A stretch of 64,000 nucleotides of DNA, taken from Bradyrhizobium tropiciagri (lineage in GTDB: Bacteria; Pseudomonadota; Alphaproteobacteria; Rhizobiales; Xanthobacteraceae). The first letter of the stretch is position 1, and every line of letters starts with the position of its first letter. The notes beneath the pieces were generated by a model that did not search any database, was not told the origin of the DNA, and saw only the letters and a list, made by a program, of their open reading frames with translations. This document shows, one piece after another, positions 8,774-18,709 of this stretch. The stretch spans positions 209,501 through 273,500 of the forward strand of contig NZ_JAFCKH010000012.1 in NCBI RefSeq assembly GCF_018130505.1, in the 5' to 3' direction. A program made the position numbers and the translations under genes.

Positions 8774-8788
8774 TTAACCGAGGTTTAC
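8774..8788. promoter_or_regulatory. Near-consensus CtrA-type box upstream of the DUF882 gene
   Basis: TTAA, 7 bases, TTAC: one mismatch to the TTAA-N7-TTAA box of the alphaproteobacterial cell-cycle regulator CtrA. It lies about 76 bp upstream of the DUF882 start. The region holds several other TTAA tetramers, so chance is possible. Confidence 0.3.
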
Positions 8789-8878
8789 CGTCCCGCCCCC
8801 AAGTTAGGCTTAACTAACCTCTTGAGTGTGGCAAAAAAGTGCCGCATTCCCCAACGGAGATGGGTAATGGTTAACGTA

Positions 8879-8907
8879 AACGATCCCGCGTTTGGCGCGA
8901 GATCGTT
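8879..8907 (-). terminator. Hairpin downstream of the L,D-transpeptidase gene
   Basis: Twelve-base arms AACGATCTCGCG and CGCGGGATCGTT (minus-strand reading) with one wobble pair and a 5-base loop. No clean U-tract follows, so it may be a weak terminator or a 3' stabiliser. Confidence 0.45.
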
Positions 8908-8949
8908 GATTTGACTTCAAAATTTACCGGTATCGGGCCAGAAAACAGC

Positions 8950-11211
8950 CTAGCGGGTGATCACCCGGCGCTGCTGCTGGGCCTGGCCGCGGCGAATCGG
9001 CTGCGGCTCCGGCTGTCCGAATCCCCCGAACAAGCGCTCGAAGAAGTTCGGTCCGGAGGAGCCAAAGCCGCTGTTGTTGCCGGCGACGTTGACGCCAGCG
9101 GGCAGGCTGCTGCTCGGCGGACGCGAGTAGCTCGGCTGCGAGCGCGCCACCACCATCTCCAGATCCTTGCCGCGGCTGTTCTTGAGCAGCGACAGCATGG
9201 TGGCGTCGCGGCCGTAGATGTCGCGGCGGAATTGCAGCTTGCCGGCATCGTCCACGAACGCGGTCTGGTAGGTGATGTTGACGGGGATCGGCGTCGGGAA
9301 TTTCAGATCGACTTCGTTCGTGCCGTACATGCTCCGGATCCGCTCCGGCGTGTAGCGCTCGTTCGGCATGGCGATGTTGAGCAGCACCGAGGCGTACTGA
9401 TCCGGATTCTGCACCCGCATGCAGCCGTGGCTGAAGGCGCGCTCTTCCTTGGCGAACAGATACTTGTCCGGCGTGTCGTGCTGATAGACCAGGAACTTGT
9501 TCGGGAAGTTGAAGCGGATGCGGCCGAGCGCGTTGGCTTCGCCGGGCGGCTGCGAGATGTGGATCGAGCCGTCACGGTTGCGCTCGAGGCGCAGGCCCAT
9601 CCGCTGCAGCACGGTCGGATCCTGCTGCAGCGCCGGCAGGTACTCGTTGTAGATGATCGACGGCGGCACGTTCCAGGTCGGGTTGACCGTGATGTACTTC
9701 ATCGTCTCGGTCAGCAGCGGCGTGGCGTGCTGCCCGGGCTTGCCGGTCACGACGCGCGTGGTCCAGGCCTGCGTACCATTGTGCATCACCTTCAGCGTGA
9801 AGTCCGGGATGTTGAGGATGACATAGGCGTTGCCGAGATTGCCGGCGCCGAGCTGGCGCGGCAGCCAGCGCCAGCGCTCCATGTTGACGAGCACGGTGTC
9901 GATCTGCTTGTCGCGCTTCGGGCTGTTCAGCGCCTTGACGGTGCGATCGTCGAGAATGCCCGTCGGCTTCAGATCGACGCTGTTCTGGAATTTCTCCACG
10001 GCCCGGGCGACCGTCGCGTCGTAGGCCGTGCTGTCGGGATTTTCGGTGACGCCGAGCTTGTTGCGCAGCTCCGGCACGCGAGGATCGTCCATCTCGACGG
10101 CCGCCTGCTTCTTCTTCGCGGCGACGTATTTCAGCGCGGGGCCTTCGGCGATCGTGATCACCGGGCCGTCGCCCTGGCCGCGCAGCTCGGCGAGCTTCTT
10201 CTTCAGCTCCTTGTAGAGCTTGTGCGGCGGGTTGTAGCCGTCGAGCGCGGTCGAGGCGTCCTTGGCGCCGGTTACGGTCGCGAGCACCTCCGCGGGATCG
10301 ATCGGATGCTCGGGATAGAGGATGTCGCCCGACACCTGCGACCAGTGCATACGGCCGCTCTGCGCCTGGCGGGCATAATCCAGCATGCTGGCGGCGAGCT
10401 TCAGCTCGGCCTCGGCGAGCGCATCCGGCGTGGCCGCAGCAGTGAAATCCGGCACCGCATAATCGGCCGGATCGAGGCCGTCGGAAGCAGCGTCCTTCAG
10501 GCGCGCGATGACGCCCTTGCCGGTTTCGGTGAGCTTGCCGCCGTGGGTGAAGACCGGTGCGTAGTCGCGCGCCGAATAGAATTTCTCCGCAGCGGGGCGT
10601 TCATTCTTGCGGTCGAAGGTGCGCGACGACTTGTTGGCGAGCAGCTCGCGCAATTTGTCGGCGACGGGCTGATCTTCACTGGGAACGTTGCTCGCAGCCT
10701 TGACGGGCTCGGCAGCGGGAGCCGCGGCCGTTGCAGGAGCCGGAGTTGCCGCGGGCGCAGTGGCGGTGGCAGGCGCGGCCGCGGGCGGCGGCGCGACTGC
10801 GGTGTCCGTCTTCGGCGCATCCGCAGGTTTGTCAGCGGGAGGCGTCGTGGCAACTTCGGCCGGCTTCGGCGGCTCGGCGGCCTTCGCGGTGCTCGGCTCT
10901 GCCGGCTTCGCATCGCTCGGCGTGGTCTCGGTCGCCTGTGCGGCAGCAGGCTTGGGGTCGCTTGTCTTGGTGTCGGCCGCCTTGGCGTCGGGCAACGCAG
11001 CAGTGGTGTCCGCCTTGAAATCGGAAGCGGTCGGCGGCGGCACGTTGGCGGGTTCGGGACGCGGGATCGCAGCGTCGATCGCGAGCTCTGCGGCGCTGCT
11101 GCGCGGCGTATCCTGGGCGTGAGCTGAGGTCACGGACACCGTGAGGAAGGTTGCCGCGACGGCCATCAATACGCGGTCAAATCCCCGACGGTCGTTCGAA
11201 CAGTCACGCAT
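8950..11211 (-). CDS. L,D-transpeptidase, YcbB/LdtD type
   Basis: 753 residues, exported (signal peptide about 1-33, ending SAHAQ). Residues about 35-195 are a low-complexity Ala/Pro/Lys-rich linker. A YcbB-like scaffold follows, then a peptidoglycan-binding segment (YDATVARAVEKFQNSVDLKPTG), then the catalytic YkuD domain with FSHGCMRVQNP; nucleophile Cys597 is present. The tail is Ser/Gly/Arg-rich. The family makes 3-3 crosslinks and can attach outer-membrane proteins to peptidoglycan in Rhizobiales. ATG 11211 has AGGGG 8 bases upstream; a GTG at 11241 is possible. The DUF882 gene follows on the same strand. Confidence 0.93.
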   Translation of the reverse strand: MRDCSNDRRGFDRVLMAVAATFLTVSVTSAHAQDTPRSSAAELAIDAAIPRPEPANVPPPTASDFKADTTAALPDAKAADTKTSDPKPAAAQATETTPSDAKPAEPSTAKAAEPPKPAEVATTPPADKPADAPKTDTAVAPPPAAAPATATAPAATPAPATAAAPAAEPVKAASNVPSEDQPVADKLRELLANKSSRTFDRKNERPAAEKFYSARDYAPVFTHGGKLTETGKGVIARLKDAASDGLDPADYAVPDFTAAATPDALAEAELKLAASMLDYARQAQSGRMHWSQVSGDILYPEHPIDPAEVLATVTGAKDASTALDGYNPPHKLYKELKKKLAELRGQGDGPVITIAEGPALKYVAAKKKQAAVEMDDPRVPELRNKLGVTENPDSTAYDATVARAVEKFQNSVDLKPTGILDDRTVKALNSPKRDKQIDTVLVNMERWRWLPRQLGAGNLGNAYVILNIPDFTLKVMHNGTQAWTTRVVTGKPGQHATPLLTETMKYITVNPTWNVPPSIIYNEYLPALQQDPTVLQRMGLRLERNRDGSIHISQPPGEANALGRIRFNFPNKFLVYQHDTPDKYLFAKEERAFSHGCMRVQNPDQYASVLLNIAMPNERYTPERIRSMYGTNEVDLKFPTPIPVNITYQTAFVDDAGKLQFRRDIYGRDATMLSLLKNSRGKDLEMVVARSQPSYSRPPSSSLPAGVNVAGNNSGFGSSGPNFFERLFGGFGQPEPQPIRRGQAQQQRRVITR

Positions 11212-11521
11212 TGTCGCACCCCTTGGGTGAAACTGCCCCACCTTCTTTGGAACAGTTCAAATCAGATTTCAGTTTCACAGCTCGCGCGAAAAGCGCCGGC
11301 CTTCTCGATCGACTCGTTACGCCTGCACGCAACAACGCAGACGATACATAGGCCCCTATCATGCAGCCAGCGCCATGCGGGGCAACTCACGACAAACTGA
11401 CCTCGAAATGCATGATTTCATTCCGGGCTGTGTGTTTTTGCCACGCGGCACAGCCTTTGTCTGTCACCGCCAAGCCACGGTTCAATCGGTTCCCGAGATC
11501 GCTGTGTTCGGCGCCAAGGCC
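11212..11521. other. Intergenic region upstream of the L,D-transpeptidase gene
   Basis: 310 bases between the stop of the response regulator gene and the L,D-transpeptidase start, both on the minus strand. It should contain the transpeptidase promoter. I see no ORF with family character and no strong hairpin. Confidence 0.5.
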
Positions 11522-13012
<1,491 letters not shown>

Positions 13013-13071
13013 GGTTTTCCCCGCACGCTACGATTATTTGTCTCGAATCGGGGCACTGTCGCCGATGCCGA

Positions 13072-13086
13072 TTAACGCACTCTTAA
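13072..13086. promoter_or_regulatory. Perfect CtrA-type box between divergent genes
   Basis: TTAACGCACTCTTAA is an exact TTAA-N7-TTAA match. It is 60 bp upstream of the response regulator start and 69 bp upstream of the oligoendopeptidase start, so it could control either or both. The match is seen directly; CtrA binding is inferred. Confidence 0.5.
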
Positions 13087-13154
13087 ATGTTGCAGTCCCG
13101 CTTTGATTCCGCCGCAGCCGCCGTCTTTCCGACTGAAGTAAGGTTCTGAACAAG

Positions 13155-15047
13155 ATGACCTCGCGTTCCAAATCCGCCGCCAACAAGCCTGCTCTCCGCA
13201 CGCAATCGGTTCGACGCAAACCGGCCGAGAAGCCGGCGGCCAGGAAGCCGGCGGTCAAGGCAGCCGGCAAGACCGGCAGGCTGCCCGAATGGAATCTGGC
13301 AGACCTGTATTCCGGCATCGACGCGCCGGAAGTGGGGCGCGACCTCTCGAAGATGGATGCCGATTGCGTCGCGTTTGAGACCGACTACAAGGGCAAGCTG
13401 GCCGAAAATACCGCCCGCGAGGGCGGCGGCAAATGGCTTGCCGAGGCGGTGCGGCGCTATGAAGCGATCGACGATCTGGCCGGCCGGCTCGGCTCCTATG
13501 CCGGCCTGGTTCATGCCGGCGACAGCGTCGATCCCGCGATCTCCAAATTCTACGGCGACATCTCGGAGCGGCTGACCGCGGCCTCGGTGCACCTGCTGTT
13601 CTTCTCGCTCGAGCTCAATCGCGTTGACGATGACGTGATCGAGCGCGCGATGACCGAGCCGGCGCTCGGTCACTACCGGCCGTGGATCGAGGACCTGCGC
13701 AAGGACAAGCCGTACCAGCTCGAGGACCGCGTCGAGCAGCTGTTCCACGAAAAGGCGCAGAGCGGCTACGCCGCCTGGAACCGGCTGTTCGACCAGACCA
13801 TCTCCGGCCTGCGCTTCAAGGTCGCCGGCAAGGAGCTGGCGATCGAGCCGACGCTGAACCTGTTGCAGGACAAGGCCGGCGACAAGCGCAAGGCCGCGGC
13901 GCAGGCGCTGGCCAAGACCTTCAAGGACAATGAGCGCACCTTCGCGCTGGTCACCAACACGCTGGCCAAGGACAAGGAGATCTCCGACCGCTGGCGCGGC
14001 TTCCAGGACGTCGCCGACGCCCGCCATCTCAACAACCGCGTCGAGCGCGAGGTGGTCGATGCGCTGGTTGCCTCGGTGCGCGCGGCGTATCCGAAACTGT
14101 CGCATCGCTATTATGCGCTGAAGGCCGGCTGGTTCAAAAAGAAGAAGCTGCCGCACTGGGACCGCAACGCGCCGCTGCCGTTCGCGGCGACCGGCACGAT
14201 CGCCTGGCCCGAGGCGCGCAACATGGTGCTGACCGCCTATCGCGGCTTCTCGCCGCGGATGGCCGAGATCGCCGAACGCTTCTTCGCCGATCGCTGGATC
14301 GATGCGCCGGTCCGTCCCGGCAAGGCGCCCGGCGCCTTCTCGCATCCGACCACCCCGTCGGCGCACCCCTACGTGCTGATGAACTACCAGGGCAAGCCGC
14401 GCGACGTGATGACGCTGGCGCATGAGCTCGGTCACGGCGTGCACCAGGTGCTGGCGGCGCGCAACGGCGCGCTGATGGCGCCGACGCCGCTGACCCTGGC
14501 GGAAACCGCCAGCGTGTTCGGCGAGATGCTGACCTTCAAGCGCCTGCTGTCGCAGACCAGGAACGCAAAGCAGCGCCAGGCGCTGCTCGCGGGCAAGGTC
14601 GAGGACATGATCAATACCGTGGTGCGGCAGATCGCGTTCTATTCGTTCGAGCGCGCGGTCCATACCGAGCGGCGGAACGGCGAGCTCACCGCCGAGCGGA
14701 TCGGTCAGATCTGGCTCAGCGTGCAGGGCGAGAGCCTCGGTCCCGCGATCGAGATCAAGCCGGGCTACGAGACGTTCTGGATGTACATCCCGCACTTCAT
14801 CCATTCGCCGTTCTACGTCTACGCCTATGCGTTCGGCGACTGCCTGGTGAACTCGCTCTACGCGGTCTACGAGCACGCCTCCGAAGGCTTCGCCGAGCGC
14901 TATCTCGACATGCTCGCGGCCGGCGGCACCAAGCATTATTCCGAGCTGCTGCGGCCGTTCGGGCTCGATGCCAAGGATCCGAAGTTCTGGGACGGCGGCC
15001 TGTCCGTCATCGCCGGCATGATCGACGAGCTGGAGGCGATGGGCTGA
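13155..15047 (+). CDS. pepF: M3 family oligoendopeptidase (PepF type)
   Basis: 630 residues, typical for oligoendopeptidase F-like M3 zinc peptidases, which degrade short peptides in the cytosol. The zinc-binding HELGH is at residues 423-427 and the third ligand lies in the downstream ETASVFGEM helix. Other signatures: PEWNLADLYSGID near the N-terminus, GKAPGAFSHPTTPSAHPYV, and the substrate-binding IPHFIHSPFYVYAYAFG. The first 40 residues are rich in Lys, Pro and Ala, and a later start is possible. The gene ends in a strong hairpin. Confidence 0.92.
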   Translation: MTSRSKSAANKPALRTQSVRRKPAEKPAARKPAVKAAGKTGRLPEWNLADLYSGIDAPEVGRDLSKMDADCVAFETDYKGKLAENTAREGGGKWLAEAVRRYEAIDDLAGRLGSYAGLVHAGDSVDPAISKFYGDISERLTAASVHLLFFSLELNRVDDDVIERAMTEPALGHYRPWIEDLRKDKPYQLEDRVEQLFHEKAQSGYAAWNRLFDQTISGLRFKVAGKELAIEPTLNLLQDKAGDKRKAAAQALAKTFKDNERTFALVTNTLAKDKEISDRWRGFQDVADARHLNNRVEREVVDALVASVRAAYPKLSHRYYALKAGWFKKKKLPHWDRNAPLPFAATGTIAWPEARNMVLTAYRGFSPRMAEIAERFFADRWIDAPVRPGKAPGAFSHPTTPSAHPYVLMNYQGKPRDVMTLAHELGHGVHQVLAARNGALMAPTPLTLAETASVFGEMLTFKRLLSQTRNAKQRQALLAGKVEDMINTVVRQIAFYSFERAVHTERRNGELTAERIGQIWLSVQGESLGPAIEIKPGYETFWMYIPHFIHSPFYVYAYAFGDCLVNSLYAVYEHASEGFAERYLDMLAAGGTKHYSELLRPFGLDAKDPKFWDGGLSVIAGMIDELEAMG

Positions 15048-15074
15048 GGCCCCCCGCCTGAGTCGCGAGGTCGA

Positions 15075-15111
15075 CAGGAGGCGGACCACGGTCCGCCTCC
15101 TGCGCGCTTTT
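15075..15111 (+). terminator. Rho-independent terminator of pepF
   Basis: A perfect inverted repeat of up to 13 bp (CAGGAGGCGGACC and its complement) ends at 15102 and is followed by CGCGCTTTT. It starts 27 bases after the pepF stop. Confidence 0.75.
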
Positions 15112-15314
15112 GCCGGCGATTTCGCCCCCGTCGGCGGCATGATTTTTCCACGCGGCCGGCGGTCGAGAGGTCAATCCTGCCGAGAGCCACGCGAGGCGAC
15201 CCGAAATCCGGTCAATTCGCCTTCCAAATGGGCCGATTGGGACCACGCCGTTGCCCTGTCACCGCGTTTGCGGTAATGGCTCGCCGAACGAGAATTTCTG
15301 ACTGGGGGACAGCG

Positions 15315-15467
15315 ATGGCGAACCATAGCGAAGTGGCCTACACGACCGCCGACGGCAACGATTATCCGGCGCACGAGCAGACCTATGAAGGGTTCATCAA
15401 GCTCGTCAAATACGGCAGCATCACCGTCGCCATCATCCTCATCCTGATGGCCTATTTCCTGGTCTGA
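15315..15467 (+). CDS. aa3-type cytochrome c oxidase subunit IV
   Basis: A 50-residue protein with one C-terminal transmembrane helix (ITVAIILILMAYFLV) after a short hydrophilic head containing YPAHEQTYEGFIKLVKYG. This is the bacterial aa3 oxidase subunit IV family of alphaproteobacteria, a small accessory helix of the terminal oxidase. ATG 15315 follows a GGGGGACAG ribosome binding site. The catalytic oxidase genes are not in the window; the next genes encode transhydrogenase, another inner-membrane energy enzyme. Confidence 0.9.
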   Translation: MANHSEVAYTTADGNDYPAHEQTYEGFIKLVKYGSITVAIILILMAYFLV

Positions 15468-15483
15468 TCCTAGGTAGCCTAAA

Positions 15484-15508
15484 GGCGCCGCCGTCCCGCG
15501 GCGGTGCC
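15484..15508 (+). terminator. Hairpin after the oxidase subunit IV gene
   Basis: Ten-base arms GGCGCCGCCG and CGGCGGTGCC with one wobble and a 5-base loop, 17 bases past the stop. No strong U-tract follows. Confidence 0.4.
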
Positions 15509-15609
15509 GATATTCCTGTCGAGCCCGGTCCAAAGAATCCGGGTATCCAATCTGGCGAAAATAACGCTAGTTTGAAGACGCGTGCGCTGCTCGCGCCGCC
15601 GGAGGGCCC

Positions 15610-16734
15610 ATGAAGATTGCCGTTGCCAAGGAAATCGATCCGTCCGAGCCGCGGGTTGCGGCCTCGCCCGATACCGTCAAGAAGTTCAAGGCGATCGGCG
15701 CCGAAGTCGCCGTTGAGCCGGGCGCGGGCATCAAGTCGGGCCTGCCCGATTCGGAGTTCACCGCAGTCGGAGCCACCGTTAGCGCCGACGCGCTCAAGGA
15801 CGCCGACATCATCATCAAGGTGAAGCGGCCCGAGGCCTCCGAACTGTCGCAATACAAGCGCGGCGCGCTTGTCATCGCGATCATGGATCCCTACGGCAAC
15901 GAGGCTGCGCTGAAGACGATGGCCGACGCCGGCATTGCCGCCTTCGCGATGGAGCTGATGCCGCGCATCACCCGCGCGCAGGTGATGGACGTGTTGTCCT
16001 CGCAGGCCAACCTCGCCGGTTACCGCGCGGTGATCGAAGGCGCCGAGGCCTTCGGCCGCGCCTTCCCGATGATGATGACCGCGGCCGGTACGGTTCCGGC
16101 CGCCAAGGTGTTCGTGATGGGCGTCGGCGTCGCCGGCCTGCAGGCGATCGCGACCGCGCGGCGGCTGGGTGCCGTCGTCACCGCGACCGACGTGCGGCCG
16201 GCCACCAAGGAGCAGGTCGAATCGCTCGGCGCCAAGTTCCTCGCGGTCGAGGACGAGGAGTTCAAGAACGCGCAGACCGCCGGCGGCTACGCCAAGGAGA
16301 TGTCCAAGGAGTACCAGGCCAAGCAGGCCGCGCTGACCGCCGAGCACATCAAGAAGCAGGACATCGTGATCACCACCGCGCTGATCCCGGGCCGGCCTGC
16401 GCCGAAGCTCGTCTCCGGCGAGATGGTGAAGTCGATGAAGCCCGGCTCCGTGCTGGTCGACCTCGCGGTCGAGCGCGGCGGCAATGTCGAGGGCGCCAAG
16501 CCCGGCGAAGTCGTCGAGACCGACGGCATCAAGATCGTCGGCTACACCAATGTCGCCGGCCGCGTCGCCGCTTCGGCCTCGAGCCTCTATGCGCGCAATC
16601 TGTTCTCGTTCATCGAGACGATGGTCGACAAGGCCAACAAGGCGCTCGCGGTCAATTGGGACGACGAGCTGGTGAAGGCCACCGCGCTGACCAAGGACGG
16701 CGCCGTCATCCATCCCAACTTCCAGCCGAAGTAA
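15610..16734 (+). CDS. pntAA: NAD(P) transhydrogenase subunit alpha, part 1
   Basis: 374 residues forming the NAD(H)-binding domain I of proton-translocating transhydrogenase. It has MKIAVAKEIDPSEPRVAASPDTVKK at the start (alanine dehydrogenase/PNT N-terminus), the Rossmann segment VFVMGVGVAGLQAIATARRLGAVV, and IVITTALIPGRPAPKL. In the split form found in alphaproteobacteria this subunit is separate from the membrane part. GGAGGG sits just before ATG 15610. It forms an operon with pntAB (11 bases on) and pntB, and the complex uses proton-motive force to make NADPH. Confidence 0.96.
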   Translation: MKIAVAKEIDPSEPRVAASPDTVKKFKAIGAEVAVEPGAGIKSGLPDSEFTAVGATVSADALKDADIIIKVKRPEASELSQYKRGALVIAIMDPYGNEAALKTMADAGIAAFAMELMPRITRAQVMDVLSSQANLAGYRAVIEGAEAFGRAFPMMMTAAGTVPAAKVFVMGVGVAGLQAIATARRLGAVVTATDVRPATKEQVESLGAKFLAVEDEEFKNAQTAGGYAKEMSKEYQAKQAALTAEHIKKQDIVITTALIPGRPAPKLVSGEMVKSMKPGSVLVDLAVERGGNVEGAKPGEVVETDGIKIVGYTNVAGRVAASASSLYARNLFSFIETMVDKANKALAVNWDDELVKATALTKDGAVIHPNFQPK

Positions 16735-16745
16735 GGAGACAAGCC

Positions 16746-17063
16746 ATGGAGCATCTCGCACAGGCCGTCGATCCGTTCGTGTTTCGGCTGTCGATTTTCG
16801 TCCTCGCCGTATTCGTCGGCTATTTCGTGGTGTGGTCGGTGACCCCGGCGCTGCATACGCCGCTGATGAGCGTGACCAACGCGATCTCCTCGGTGATCGT
16901 GGTCGGCGCGCTGCTCGCGGTCGGCGTCGGCATGGTGTCGAGCGGCTCCGCCTGGGCCCGAGGCTTCGGCTTCGTAGCGCTGATCTTCGCCTGCGTGAAC
17001 ATCTTCGGCGGCTTCCTCGTCACCCAGCGCATGCTGGCGATGTACAAGAAGAAAGCCAAGTAA
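16746..17063 (+). CDS. pntAB: NAD(P) transhydrogenase subunit alpha, part 2
   Basis: 105 residues with four predicted membrane helices, corresponding to the first half of the proton channel (domain II). Motifs include DPFVFRLSIFVLAVFVGYFVV, TPLMSVTNAISSVIVVGAL and FGGFLVTQRMLAMYKKK, all standard for the separate PntAB. A GGAGAC ribosome binding site precedes ATG 16746. It pairs with PntB in the membrane. A hairpin separates it from pntB. Confidence 0.96.
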   Translation: MEHLAQAVDPFVFRLSIFVLAVFVGYFVVWSVTPALHTPLMSVTNAISSVIVVGALLAVGVGMVSSGSAWARGFGFVALIFACVNIFGGFLVTQRMLAMYKKKAK

Positions 17064-17078
17064 ACCTAATAAGCGAGG

Positions 17079-17101
17079 CCACCACCTCGGGATGGTGGTG
17101 G
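17079..17101 (+). repeat. Intercistronic hairpin between pntAB and pntB
   Basis: Perfect 8-bp arms CCACCACC and GGTGGTGG around a 7-base loop, 16 bases before the pntB start. Because it sits close to the ribosome binding site it may tune pntB translation or mRNA decay. Confidence 0.45.
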
Positions 17102-17117
17102 ATTTGGGGGACCTGAG

Positions 17118-18515
17118 ATGAGCGCCAACCTCTCTGCACTGCTGTATCTCGTCGCGGGCGTGCTGTTCATCATGTCGCTGCGCGGCCTGTCGAGCCCGGC
17201 CTCGTCGCGCCAAGGCAACATGTACGGCATGATCGGCATGGCGATCGCGGTCGGCACCACGCTGGCGAGCCATCCGCCGGCCGACGGCCTCGCCTGGCTG
17301 CTGGTGATCCTCGCGGTCGCGATCGGCGGCGGCATCGGCGCCGTGATCGCGCGCCGGGTGCCGATGACCTCGATGCCTGAGCTGGTCGCCGCGTTCCACT
17401 CGCTGGTCGGTATGGCCGCGGTGCTGGTCGCCGCCGGCGCGTTCTATGCGCCCGAGGCGTTCGACATCGGCACGCCCGGCAACATCCACGCCCAGAGCCT
17501 GGTCGAAATGTCGCTCGGCGTCGCGATCGGCGCGCTGACCTTCACCGGCTCGGTGATCGCGTTCCTGAAGCTGTCGGCGCGGATGAGCGGTGCGCCGATC
17601 ATCCTGCCGTTCCGGCACGCCATCAACATCGTGCTCGGCATCCTGCTGGTGGTGTTCATCGTCGGCCTCGTGATGAGCGGCAGCGCGCTCGACTTCTGGC
17701 TGATCACCATCATCGCGCTGGTGCTCGGCGTGCTGATCATCATCCCGATCGGCGGCGCCGACATGCCGGTCGTGATCTCGATGCTGAACTCCTACTCCGG
17801 CTGGGCCGCGGCCGGCATCGGCTTCACGCTCGGCAACTCCGCGCTGATCATCACCGGCGCGCTGGTCGGCTCGTCGGGTGCGATCCTGTCCTACATCATG
17901 TGCCACGCGATGAACCGCTCGTTCATCTCGGTGATCCTCGGCGGCTTCGGCGGCGAGACCGCGGCGGCCAGCGGCGGCTCCGGCGAGCAGAAGCCGGCCA
18001 AGCTCGGCTCGGCTGACGATGCCGCCTTCATCATGAAGAACGCCTCCAAGGTCATCATCGTGCCCGGCTACGGCATGGCGGTGGCGCAGGCCCAGCACGC
18101 GCTGCGCGAGATGGCCGACATCCTGAAGAAGGAAGGCGTCGAGGTGAAATACGCCATTCACCCGGTGGCAGGCCGCATGCCCGGCCACATGAACGTGCTG
18201 CTGGCCGAAGCAAACGTGCCGTACGACGAGGTGTTCGAGCTCGAGGACATCAACTCGGAGTTCGCGCAGGCCGACATCGCCTTCGTGATCGGCGCCAACG
18301 ACGTCACCAACCCGGCGGCCGAAGAGGACAAGACTTCGCCGATCTACGGCATGCCGGTGCTGCAGGTCTGGAAGGCCGGCACCGTGATGTTCATCAAGCG
18401 CTCGCTGGCGTCGGGCTATGCCGGCATCGACAATCCGCTGTTCTATCGCGACAACACCATGATGCTGCTCGGCGACGCCAAGAAGGTGACCGAGAACATC
18501 GTCAAGGCGATGTGA
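17118..18515 (+). CDS. pntB: NAD(P) transhydrogenase subunit beta
   Basis: 465 residues, the usual length. The N-terminal half holds about nine membrane helices of the proton channel, with the family sequence TSMPELVAAFHSLVGMAAVLVA and IGGADMPVVISMLNSYSGWAAA. The C-terminal domain III binds NADP(H): VIIVPGYGMAVAQAQHALREM, YAIHPVAGRMPGHMNVLLAEA and VIGANDVTNPAA. It completes the pnt operon. Convergent or terminating structure beyond the stop is not obvious. Confidence 0.97.
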   Translation: MSANLSALLYLVAGVLFIMSLRGLSSPASSRQGNMYGMIGMAIAVGTTLASHPPADGLAWLLVILAVAIGGGIGAVIARRVPMTSMPELVAAFHSLVGMAAVLVAAGAFYAPEAFDIGTPGNIHAQSLVEMSLGVAIGALTFTGSVIAFLKLSARMSGAPIILPFRHAINIVLGILLVVFIVGLVMSGSALDFWLITIIALVLGVLIIIPIGGADMPVVISMLNSYSGWAAAGIGFTLGNSALIITGALVGSSGAILSYIMCHAMNRSFISVILGGFGGETAAASGGSGEQKPAKLGSADDAAFIMKNASKVIIVPGYGMAVAQAQHALREMADILKKEGVEVKYAIHPVAGRMPGHMNVLLAEANVPYDEVFELEDINSEFAQADIAFVIGANDVTNPAAEEDKTSPIYGMPVLQVWKAGTVMFIKRSLASGYAGIDNPLFYRDNTMMLLGDAKKVTENIVKAM

Positions 18516-18709
18516 GGCGCCGATGGCCCTGAACCGGGAGTGGCATCGCGACGATCGCGTGCCGCCCCCGGGCCACGCGGGAACAGCGCATCGAATGGCA
18601 TTTGGCGCATGCGCTAGCCTGTACGTGCCGGCCGGTTCCGGACAGCATCCGGCTTGAAGTGGAGAAGCGGCTCAAACCCGAACGCAGAAAATAACCGCGG
18701 CTCCCCGAA

